Of a stretch of DNA of 64,000 nt, positions 36,151-48,100 are shown one piece after another. The DNA lies in NCBI GenBank assembly GCA_033980235.1, contig CM067072.1, positions 21,951,047 through 22,015,046 on the forward strand, in the 5' to 3' direction. The notes below the pieces were generated by a model. It searched no databases, was not told the DNA's origin, and worked only from the letters and a program-made list of their open reading frames with translations. A program made the position numbers and the translations under genes. The stretch's first letter is position 1. Every line of letters begins with the position of its first letter. This DNA is from Diadema setosum. Taxonomy: Eukaryota; Echinodermata; Echinoidea; Diadematoida; Diadematidae.

Positions 36151-39100
36151 AGTTGGGAAACATTGTCTTCACAAAACTTTTTTTTTCTTTTTGCAATGAA
36201 CATATATTGGACATATACATAATTTATATATAATTTACAACAAACAACAACAGCCGACCAAATCGATTTTAGGAATTTAGCAAACACCTTACCACAACTT
36301 GGACCATCTTGAACCTGCATTGCCTTAAACCAGAGACAAAGTTGTAGGCATCCACCTTTCGCTCATGTTTCACCTGGTCCAACATGGCGTCTAATGTGAT
36401 GTACGTGCCCGTTCTGCCTACACCAGCACTGGAAATATATAACACATAATAGACACATGTCGTTCGGCAAAAATTTAATAATCATACTTGTTCATCAAAG
36501 TTTCTTGAAGCTACGTTGTGTTTAATTCATTTCATCACATCACGATATTTTGCATCACGTTTCCCAGCTGGGTATATTGATAATATTAAAATGCCGTTGA
36601 GGTAAAAAAAAAACAACAACAAGTAAACAGACGGACAAAAAAAAAAACAAAAAAACACGCAGTCACAGATCGCCCTGTTGATAGTTTCTCGTGGATGTTG
36701 TTCTCATCATTGCAAATTCAGATAAGAGATCTTGAAGTTACCTGTGTATACCTTGTCCACTATTGTTGGATTTTGCAAATACAGACCTTCTTTTTTTTTT
36801 TTTGCACTTCTGCGTAGTTTTATGTTACTCTAGTAAGTAGGTGGAGCTGTTGAAACATCATTTAGTTATATCAAAATGTTCTTCTATACCTTTGCAATTG
36901 TAATCCTCGATCCTTTAAATCCTCCTTTTTTTTGTGTATTTGGCTAATCTAATCATCCGTAATCAATATATTGCTTAGGTACGCTAGGGTAGAAGGCTAT
37001 TGCCATTTCTGGGTGCGCTATTGGCATCAGGCTGAACGAATTTGATGAGCCAGGCAAGTGTCATGCAAAATGTCAAAGTCCCTGCTGCAAAGCAAGTAGC
37101 GCTTACCCTTTTGGTCTTTGGCTTTGAATTAAGCGTGGCATAATGAAGCACACTGAAAAATGGCAATGTACCCACCGCATCAAAATTCGACAGATGCATA
37201 CTGAGTACCTCTACTTCTGTCAGTGTATTCATTACCCACTTGATTTGCCCAGTTTGACCAAACAATATTTTAATCAAAGTGGGAACAAAATCGTAATTTG
37301 TCTACACCTCAAGGCGTGCAACATTCTGCAAACGTAGCCTTATAAGCTCACCTGCAGTGAACCACAGTTGGGGTCCGATCGAGACGCCTTGTAGCTTGGA
37401 TGAATGTCATGAGTGGTGCCGTGTACTCGGGAACGGCCATATCTGGCCAGGCTGTGTAGTGGTACTGAACTAACTCTCTCTGAATGTCATCGCGCTGATG
37501 AACCAAGGGAACATTTTGGAAGAATGAAGAAACAAAGAAAAAGACGATGTCCTCATGGACAGGATGGAAAGAAGAGGAGGTATACTTGTTTTATCTTTCC
37601 TTTTTTTTCGCCTTGGCACCTTTCTTATAGCGATGTTGTAGAAATAATTAATCAACGTCGTGTGAAATTACACGTAAGGAATGTTCAAGCCAAACAATTA
37701 TGCTTCACATCAATAAGGAAATGCAGCGAAACAGACCCATATTTATGTATGACTTTAATCTTTATTTTGTCTCGTTGAAATGTTCACAGATTCTCCAGCG
37801 CAGCATTGGATGTTGCAGTGATTTTGTTTTAATTAGATGTATAATTAAAACTTCTCAACGCATAATATTTGCCTGCTTACCGTGACGTTGAAAGTCCTGA
37901 CTGCATAATCAGGGTGAATCTCGGCTTTTACCAGCACAACGTGGATGTTGCCATAAGTCATGGCTTCGTCTGGCCAGTATTTCTCACATTTCTTCTGAAA
38001 TTTTAGAGAAAATAAGTGCAAGACGAGTTACATTTTAGTCGAAATAGAGCTTTATGTGAATCGTTATCACAAGGCTGAAAGAATTATTGCAATGGCGTTT
38101 CAGAGAATGTAAAAAATCATGCGTCAAATTTACGTAGTTCATACTTCCCAGTGTGGACGAAAGCACTTCGTGAAAGGTGATATAATGTTTTATCTTCATT
38201 ACCGTGTGATGCGCCTTGAACAAGGCTAATACCAATAAAGCGGTCCGCAGCAAGTTATCGCTCTCAGATCAAGACATGGCTTCCCAATCGTGGTCTTTTG
38301 CAACATTGTTGTGATGGTTTGGGTGCGATCTGCCAGGAATGGAGCGGAACATTTTGATTGTCATGATGTGGTGATTGGGTTGAGTCGTGACAAATTGGGA
38401 CCTTGTCCGGGAAAATGAACAGACAAGCCGTTTTCTTTCGCATGTTCCATGCGGATTGTGGTGAGGACTCTCACGTCTGGTTGTACACGTGTGCTGTAAG
38501 TACGTAGTGTATAGCGTCGATGGTGTAATAGGCTCATGTCGTATCGGGCCTATGTACCTGCTTGCATGTAGGTTCTATTAGGCCTCATGCGTTTTGGTGA
38601 GGACTCTCACGTTTGGCTGTACACGTTTGTTTTAGTATGTAGACAAGTGTATAGCGTCGATGACAGGCTTATGTATTGGGCCTGCATTGTTTGCATGTTG
38701 GTTTTGACAGGCCACATGCGTTTTGGTGAGGATTCTCACGTTTGGTTGTGCACGTTGTGTATAACATTTATGCTGCGTAGGCTTTGGCAGTCATTGACTG
38801 TGTTAGTAGTTGTATAGGCTACATTTTGTGTGAAGGCCTGGTAGTGCAGATTTTGGTGAGGATTCTCACGTTTGGGACGTTTGTCGTTTTTGCATGAAGG
38901 TCTTGTGTAGACCGATTTGGGTGAGGATTCTCACGTTCAGTTGTGTGCGTATATAGTGCATAGCGTGGGTATTGCGCATTGGGCTCGCACGTGTTTTGTA
39001 GTCGCAGACGGTCGGTCTAGCGCGTCGTGTGTAGGGCTAGTGCAGTTTGTGAGTGTGCGTATGCTGGATGTGTATGTGTGGGGGCTTGCGTACACATTGG

Positions 39101-42100
39101 CTACGGGTCACGCCGAATTTTCAGGAAGATTAGCCTCGGTTAAAGGCTTTGATATATTTTCCTTGGTTTGCACAATCGTGCTATGTGGTCGTTTGTAGTG
39201 AGTGTGTATACTCACTCTATGTCCTTAGATCACATGCTAATGTGATGCCGTGGTGTTCTGATTGTATGCCTGATTCGAAGGCTTAGGGATTTTGATGTTT
39301 TCTGCTTATCGTAGAAAATTTTTGCCTGTTCTGCGCGTGTGACTGGGTTCATGCATACATGTGTACTCATATGCAGTGCATTTCTTTTGTTAAGGCTTTG
39401 TAGTTTTGTGAGGATTTGTGACTTCTTGCAAGTTTTGATTTTGATATTCCCACAATGGCTGATGTCGTGCAGAGCTTTGTTGATGAACCCACTCAGGAAG
39501 GTTTTAATAACCTGAGGAAGGCAGAACTGGTGGAAGTTGCTCGAATTTTAGAAATCCCGATCAAAACATCGGATCGAAAAGCAGAGATCAAGGACACAAT
39601 TTCTGAGTTTTTTACCAATACTGGTATCTGGCCTGCCTCTTTGTCAGAGGATGAAGCAGGGACAGATGATGGTGAAATTATCACACCTTTGGTAACCCCT
39701 GCAGAAAGTGAATTGAAGAAAATTGAGATCCAGCTTCGGATGAAGCAGCTGGAAGTCGAGGCAAAGAAAATAGAACTCGAAATCAAGTCAATCGATGCAA
39801 AATCGAATGAACCTTCTTCCAGCAGTTCAGCAAAGTCATCAAAATTTGATGCATTAAGGCAATCTCAGTTGGTGCCGAAATTTCGTGAAGACCGGGTAGA
39901 AGAGTTTTTCCAGCACTTTGAAAAAGTGGCTGTGAGTTTAGAATGGCCCAAGGAAGTGTGGCCGACATTGATACAGAGCTCGCTGGTAGGGAAGGCCCAA
40001 GAGGTCTATGCGTCTCTCACTATCCAAGAGTGTTCTGACTATGAGAATTTGAAGAGTTCCGTGTTAAGGGCGTACGAGTTGGTGCCGGAAGCCCACAGGC
40101 AACTGTTTCGGAATTATAGGAGACGGGATGATCAGACATTTGCTGATTTTGTGCAACACAAGCAGACCCATTTCGAACACTGGTTAAGGTCGTCTGGTGT
40201 TGATGATTTCCACAAACTGAAAGAGTTGGTATTGTTAGAGGAGGTGAAGAGGTGTGTTCAGCCAGATCAGCGGCAGTACCTGGAGGAAAGGGAAGTGAAT
40301 GGTGCCAGGAGAGCTGCTGTCCTCCTTGATGAGTATGTGCTTACGCACAAGGGTACTTTCAAACTTTCTTCAAGCAAGAAAGGAGGCCAGGGTGTGCCAA
40401 GAAAAGGAGCTGTTGCTCCGAGCATTCCCAAGCCCGATCTTGATCAAAAGCCGAACAAGGCTTGCTTCTATTGCAAGAAGGATGGACATGTGATGTCAGC
40501 TTGCTGGAAGTTGAAGAAGAAGCGAGAAAAAGAGGGGATTAGCAACCCCAAAGCATTGCCAGATGCTTTTGCTATCACTTGCACAGATCATCTGCCATCG
40601 TTTGAACGGGTGGCAGAGAATTACAAACCTTTCATATCTTCAGGGTATGTTAGTTTGACGCCTGATAGTGAGCAGGTTCAGGTTCACATTTTGAGGGATA
40701 CAGGAGCATCACAGAGTCTCCTGTGTGCAAATACATTGCCCTTTTCGGTTGAATCTTCTGTGGATTCAGAAGTGTTTGTGAGGGGAGTTGAAGGTGGGAG
40801 TGTCCGAGTGCCTCTTCATAATATTGAATTGAAGAGCGATCTTGTCAGTGGCTCAGTTGTAGTAGGTATTTTGCCTACATTGCCAGTCGAAGGTGTCACC
40901 TTATTGCTCGGCAATGATATCGCTGGAGAGAAGGTTTTGCCTCACTTTCTCCCAAGTAAGACACCCGTGGTTGACGAAGCCACAGAGAAATTGGTTCAGG
41001 ATATGCCTGATGTGTTTCCCTCATGTGCTGTTACCAGGTCAATGGCTCGTGAACTGGAGAAAGAGGAGCAAGAGGATATCTTGGCTGATACTTTCTTCTC
41101 TAGACTTGAAGAGTCTAGCAGTAGTGATGATGTACACATGGACCATGGTCAAATGTCAGAGATTTCTCGTCAGAGTCTGGTTGAATTGCAGGGCAAAGAC
41201 CCTGAAATAGTGCGTCTTGCACAGTCACTTGTACCTGAGGATGAGGAAGTGAATGAAACTGTGAAGTTTTACAAGAGGGATGGTATCTTGATGAGGAGGT
41301 GGCGCCCTCCTGATGCCACAAGTGATGAGGATTTTCGAGATATTCATCAAGTAGTGGTACCAAAGATGTACCGGAAGGAGATCATATCTCTTGCCCATGA
41401 AGCACCATTGGCAGGTCATTTGGGGATCAACAAAACCCAAGAGAAGGTGCTTCGATATTTCTTCTGGCCAGGTTTGCGACATGACGTCGCAGAGTTTTGT
41501 CGGTCTTGCCATGTGTGTCAGGTAGTTGGCAAGCCAAACCAGAAGATTCCCCCTGCCCCTTTAAGGCCAATTCCGGCCTTCGAAGAACCGTTTAGTCGGG
41601 TCATTGTGGATTGTGTCGGTCCTCTTCCAAGGACAAAGTCGGGTAATCAGTATTTGCTGACGATGATGTGTGCATCTACCCGCTTCCCCGAGGCAATTCC
41701 ATTACGGACGATTACTGCCAAGAATGTCAGTAAAGCTCTTGTGAAGTTCTTCACAATGGTAGGACTTCCAAAGTGTGTGCAGTCAGACCAAGGGTCTAAT
41801 TTCACATCCAAAATCTTCCAACAGGTGATGAGTGAGTTAGGTGTAGAATGTAAGAACTCAAGTGCTTACCATCCACAGAGCCAGGGAGCTCTTGAACGCT
41901 TTCACCAAACCTTGAAGAATATGATGCGTGTGTATTGCAGTGAGCACGAGAAAGAGTGGGATGAGGGTATTCCTCTCCTCTTGTTTGCAGTTCGAGAATC
42001 GATCCAGGAATCTCTTGGATTCAGTCCTTTCGAGCTGGTCTTTGGACACTCAGTTCGTGGTCCCTTGAAGATCTTGCAAGAAAAGATCTTGGTTGAACCG

Positions 42101-45100
42101 GAGTCCAACCTATTGGACTATGTGTGTCAGTTCAAGGATAGACTTTCTTGTACTCGTGAATTAGCTGCAGGTCATCTGAAGGCAGCTCAGTCTAACATGA
42201 AGAGACTGTTTGATCGGAAGGTGAAAGAAAGGCATTTCGAGCCTGGTTCTAAGGTTCTTGTGTTGCTCCCTCTTCAAGGAGATGCCTTGAAGGCTAGATA
42301 TGCAGGGCCGTATGTGGTTGAGAAAAGAGTGAGTGATGTCAATTACATCATCCTGACACCTGATAGGAGGAAGAGGAGAAGACTCTGTCATGTCAACATG
42401 CTAAAGGAGTATGTTGAAAATGTTGAAGAGGCTAAAGAAAAGCCTGTTGCTACGGTTGGAATCGGTTGTGAAGTGGATGGTGAAGACAGTGAGAGTGATG
42501 ATGTGGAAATTCCGCAGTTGATGTTGAAGAATTCTGAGGTGTTAGCAAATCTTTCTGACACATTATCTCATCTTCCAGGAGTAGAGAGAGCTCAGGTGAT
42601 GGATGTAGTCCATGAGTATGAACACCTCTTCAGTGATGTACCAGGTCGTACTAGTGTGGTGGTGCATGATGTTGATGTGGGGGACTCCTCCCCTGTCAAG
42701 CAACACCCATATCGTGTGAATCCATTGAAAATGGATGTTCTGAGGAAGGAAGTTCAATATATGCTTGAACATGACCTTATTGAGCCCAGTAAGAGTGGAT
42801 GGAGTTCTCCCTGTGTGTTGGTTCCAAAGCAGGATGGTTCTTTGCGTTTCTGTACGGATTACAGGTTGCTCAATTCGAAAACAAAGTCAGACTCGTACCC
42901 TTTGCCCCGCATCGATGATTGCATTGATCGCGTAGGGAATGCCAAATACGTCAGTAAGTTTGACCTTTTGAAGGGGTACTGGCAGGTTCCCCTCAGTGAA
43001 AGAGCGAAAGAACTGTCTGCATTCGTGACTCCTGACGGATTCTTCCAATACAAAGTGATGCCGTTCGGGATGAAGAACGCGCCCGCTACATTCCAGAGAC
43101 TCATCAACACCGTCACGTCTGGCTTGGTGGGATGCGAGGCGTATCTCGACGACATCATAGTGTACAGCCATACATGGGAGGACCACCTTCTGAGAGTCAG
43201 AGCACTGTTTGACCGCTTGACCAGTGCCAACCTTACGGTGAACTTGAGGAAATGTGAGTTCGCCCGAGCAAAAGTCGTGTTCCTGGGTCATATTGTGGGA
43301 CATGGTTCCGTCAAGCCTGTTGAAGCAAAGGTGGAGACGATCCTGAACTTTCCCCGCCCACAGAGTAAGCGAGAGCTGAGACGATTTCTGGGCATGACTG
43401 GCTACTATCGGAAGTTCTGCCATAATTTCGCTGATGCTGCAACACCGCTCACCAACATGTTGCGGAAAGATTCGCAGTTCGAGTGGTCAGATGACTGTCA
43501 AGTTGCTTTCAACCGGCTGAAGGCAATGCTAGCGAGTTCTCCGGTTCTTGCAGCGCCGAACTTCGACAAGCAGTTCATTCTTATGGTGGACGCGAGTGAC
43601 ACAGGAGGAGGAGGAGCCCTGATGCAGAAGGACGACAACGGAGTTGACCATCCCGTCGCGTACATGTCCAGAAAATTCAACAAACATCAGCGACGGTACT
43701 CCACTGTCGAGAAGGAGACGTTAGCGCTCGTCATGGCTCTTCGTCATTTTGACGTGTACCTGAACACTACAAGGTATCCAGTGCTGGTGTACACCGACCA
43801 CAATCCGCTTGTGTTCCTGTCGCGAATGAGGAACAAAAATGGACGCCTAACCAGATGGGCGCTAGTGCTACAGGAGTACAACCTCGTGATACAGCACGTA
43901 CGCGGAAAAGACAATGTCATTGCAGACGCTTTGTCCCGTGGATAAGATAGAAGTACGCGTATTTCCACGGATAGGACAAAAGGACACCAAATGTGCTTAT
44001 TATCCATAGATAATAAGACTGGTAATGACTTGGAAACATGAACAATACGAGACAAAAGAAATGTGTTTCCATGCATTTGTAAGAAAATTATATTTCTCAT
44101 GTTGAAGAAAGAGTGTTATTGATTGCTTTGAAATGATGACACAAACATTGTGTACACTGCTTTAATTTATTCTTTTTGTTCTTGTCTGCAGGGAAAAAGA
44201 CAGCGTGTTTTCCAAATTGTCATGATTTTTGCACCAAAACAGGGCAAAATCATTTCAAGTGATATAGCATGAGTTTTGCTATGTTTTATGCTTTATATGC
44301 TGAAGAAAGGGGTTTTCAGTAATACAGCATATTTTGATACAGGGTATAATGTAGACGTTGTATTAATTGGAACTGCAAATTAAGTTGCATTGCTGTTTGC
44401 AGAAAGCACACACAAGCACACAAAAGCTGTTGTTGCATTTTTTTCAAATGCTTAATTTGCAAGAGTTGGAATTTGTGGCATCACAGAATTGACCAATTAT
44501 ACACATTTTCCATAGCATAGATATCGACTGAGTGAAATTATGTCACTATGATATTCATAATGTTGTGAATGTGTAAGGTTCATGAGACCATACAGGTGTA
44601 CAGACATAATCAGGTTATATTCATGTGATATCTTGTTTCAGAAACAGAGAGTATAGCAGGTGTTCATAATTGCATTGTTTTGCTGTACTCTAGTGTACTT
44701 ACTGTACATGCATTTATTGTCTTGACGAACAAGGCTTTACAGTACTTGAACAGAAGTGTCAAGGAATTAGAAATGTAGAGATGTTTGTCATACCAAACAG
44801 TTGAGCAGAACACGTTGTTATATCAGCTTTTTAACAAAGTTGAGATTGCTACAAGCTCACCATGTAAAAATGGTTACTAAGTATAGTGAATGGAAGATTA
44901 CTTCTATTATTGGTGACATACACAATAATCACAACAAAAATGTGTGAAGTTCATTATTCAAACTGCATGATTGTCAGAGTATGCAGGTTAGTTAGTGATA
45001 TGTGTAGCGGTTTTTCTCAAGCATATGCACATCAAACTAAGAGAGAAGTTTGATATGTCCATACTTATGGTATATTGTTTCATGATACAAGTACAGTGTA

Positions 45101-48100
45101 TTTTGTTCTGAACCAGCAGCATTTCTTAGACTTCGATTAGGTGTTGAAATGTTTGGCCATTTGATACTCATAAGCATTTCAGGAAAGCTAAAGAGAATAC
45201 ATGCTTCATGATTTATGACCAAACAGAAAAAAAAAAGAAGAAAAGAAAACAAGGAATGTTGTGGTTGTAAAGTTTTGCGCGTATACGCACATGCTTGTTC
45301 CGAGCAGGTAGTGGGTCTATATTTAGACAGTTAGCCTACGCTCAAGAAAGGTTTTGATAAGGCTCATAAGTCTGAGCTTGTTTATGTGAAGAATAGACTT
45401 TAGTGTATGAAAACACAACTGTGCATTTTTATGTATTGTGTTTCGGAACATGTTTGCAACGACTGTTTGCAGTTTGACTGGAAAGTTCTTCCATAACTTC
45501 CCGTCTTAAGGGGGGAGATGTGATGCGCCTTGAACAAGGCTAATACCAATAAAGCGGTCCGCAGCAAGTTATCGCTCTCAGATCAAGACATGGCTTCCCA
45601 ATCGTGGTCTTTTGCAACATTGTTGTGATGGTTTGGGTGCGATCTGCCAGGAATGGAGCGGAACATTTTGATTGTCATGATGTGGTGATTGGGTTGAGTC
45701 GTGACAACCGCAAGGTATTTCCAACATCTCTGGATATCACAAAGTGCTAGCTTATTCAGCTTTCCCACAGTGATGGTGAAATTATGATATAACACATCCA
45801 TCAATCATGTCATTACCATTACGATATTAATAATTATTAGGTCTGATCATAAAGTATACATTTCAACCGTAAACATCAAGTATCAATTTTAGGAAAGATC
45901 TCAGGCTGTCAATTTCATAGATAGTCCTAAAGGCGTCACTGTCACTAATATCATCTCAGATTAGGCCATCAATTTTGGGGGTAATGAAAGCAATGGTGTC
46001 CAGAAATAATTTCTGTTAAAACTTCTGACGAGGCGCTACGTATAGGATGAAAAACGAACGCTTTACAAGATTTCAACCCGCGTGTTTCAAACATTGTAGA
46101 TTAATTTTCATTTTGATGTCCTTTTAACAGTGGTTTTTGGCAGAGATTGAGGGAAAAGAAATGTACATTTCTGCCAATATGGATAGAAGTCAAAAATAAG
46201 ATTATCATACCTTTTTGCCTTCGATCAAGTTGGTTAGCATGACGATTTTACCACAGCCATACTGCCATATCATTCGCCAGAAGTCCTCCAGGGAAGCCAC
46301 GTTCGGACCTTTAGAAACGCCGAGTGAAATATTAGAAAATATACATCTTGAATTGAACATTTCAAAGAGGTCAAAAGTTGTAAATCAAAGAACATATGAT
46401 ACAAATTAATGCCTTTATAATGATATATTGTTATTAATTCAGATTGAGAGGGGAAAAACGACATCTTACAGTCATTTCAACCAAAATGGCAGAAAAGGTA
46501 TGCTCGCATCCTAGAAGAAAAAATGAAAATTTGACACACCAGTATTATGCCCGTATCCGATTCATTTGAGACTAGACTCGTGCGTGTCAATGCCTCCTAA
46601 CTGTTTTTTTTAAATATATATATAGAACTGAATCTTACCTTGGGCAGCAATAAACTTTCCAGGAGACTTGTAGCCCTTGGAATGGTGAGAAAACATAAAC
46701 ATTAATACAGCCATAATATGCAAAACAACACCATTATCAACGTAGCTTTAAGAGATAGAGAGTAACGAAACAAATGAAGTGGTCTTATCCAGCTTTGTCA
46801 TATATATATTGACAAAACATTTATTTGAAAGCCATAATCTCTGTTTATCAGTGTAATAAAAGGAGATGTATAAAAGCGAACAAGATTTTCGTTGACCCTT
46901 ATATTGGTCTCCGCTTAACTTCCTTACTTGACGTAAAATGTCGACATAATGGATCCCTCAATTTCTATTTCAATGACTCTTAGGAGAAAAGTATTTTAAT
47001 TCCTACATTATCGACCAAGAACATGATTGTTTGTTTGCCGTAAAGAATACATAGGAAAGATGTAAGGTGATATGAATGTCGTTCTATTCAATAATCACTG
47101 TCTGTGAAAACATGTGAAAATTAAAACATCATTGAAACTTAGAAGACATGAACGTCATAGTAGCCAAGAAGATTTAATGGAAGTAACTGTGCCATCAGTT
47201 AAGCTTGATTTTCCGACAAAAAGGAATGACTTACGTCAATGAAAGAGGCGTTGATGTAGTCTGAGGATGGATCACCTTCTTTCGGAGTCAATTCCACTCG
47301 AGAATGGTCGTCTGTGGGTACGAAATTGAGGGACACAATTTTATCCCTTTCAAAATAGATATATTGCTAAACGATTGTTTTTGCCTTCATAGAGGCAGTG
47401 ATTTTCATGACAGACGTCACAGTACACTTGTAAGCTTCCTACAAAAAGCATCACTTTTATTCTATAGAATGTATCATTACTACAGCATAGCATGTACACA
47501 TGTATTTACATTCCTTATTTTCTACATACAATTATATTCCTTTATTGTGAAAATATGCGATATCACGACTGCAGCTGATTTTCATTTTTTTTTTTTTGCT
47601 ACAAAATAGAGCGTTGCTGAAACATATATCGCGATGACAATGCATGACAAATAATACCTATCTCGAAATTCTTACAAAACAATTTCGAAGATGATTACCA
47701 AATAATATCGTCGAATTGATGTGGATAAAAAATAAGATAGAACTAGTCCCATAAACCGTTTGTAGAAAGAAAACGTGGTATCTATACTTACATGGAAGAA
47801 TGTTGATGAAGCGATTTTTCGTCCGGTTCTCTTCTTTAGCCGCCACATCCCAGGGATGTAGTTGCTCCGAGGGAAGACTCTGTGCCAACGAATCATATAG
47901 ACTTTGAACACTATTCTCAAAATCTATTATCAGCTTACTTTCTATTAAATGCAATTTGCATGACAATGATTAGTGTGGGAAATTCCTACATTCAACTAAT
48001 GTCCTAGAATAAGGCTGATGAGAACCTAATAGGAATAATTCAGCACACAAGTGATGAATACATCAACGGTATATGCAATGATTGTAACCTTCGGTAGGTG

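Larger units (their letters stand above)
38205..45706 (+). mobile_element. Complete Gmr1-like Ty3/gypsy LTR retrotransposon (7,502 bp)
   Basis: Two identical 188-bp LTRs (TG...CA) bound a leader, one Gag-Pol frame and a long 3' untranslated part. ACCG flanks both ends (38201-38204 and 45707-45710), a 4-bp target duplication. A polypurine tract abuts the 3' LTR. Integrase precedes reverse transcriptase, as in Ty1/copia, while RT, RNase H, the integrase GPY motif and the 4-5-bp duplication class fit Ty3/gypsy. This combination was described for Gmr1-like deuterostome elements. Insertion is antisense within a gene B D1 intron. Identical LTRs and an unbroken frame imply a very recent insertion. 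Confidence 0.95.

Noticed and set aside
38461..38935. CRISPR-like regular repeats
   Set aside because: The genome is plainly eukaryotic and the repeats are few, short and unequal; they belong to the retrotransposon leader.
38587..39198. Short open frames (76 and 93 codons) upstream of the Gag-Pol frame
   Set aside because: They lie in the repeat-rich retrotransposon leader, are composed of the tandem hairpin repeats, and show no Gag-like sequence.
42887..43423. 178-codon minus-strand frame opposite the RT region
   Set aside because: It is a shadow of the conserved plus-strand reverse transcriptase, whose motifs explain the sequence.
43946..45507. Possible env gene in the 3' part of the LTR element
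   Set aside because: No frame longer than about 75 codons, no signal peptide or membrane segment in the sense strand.
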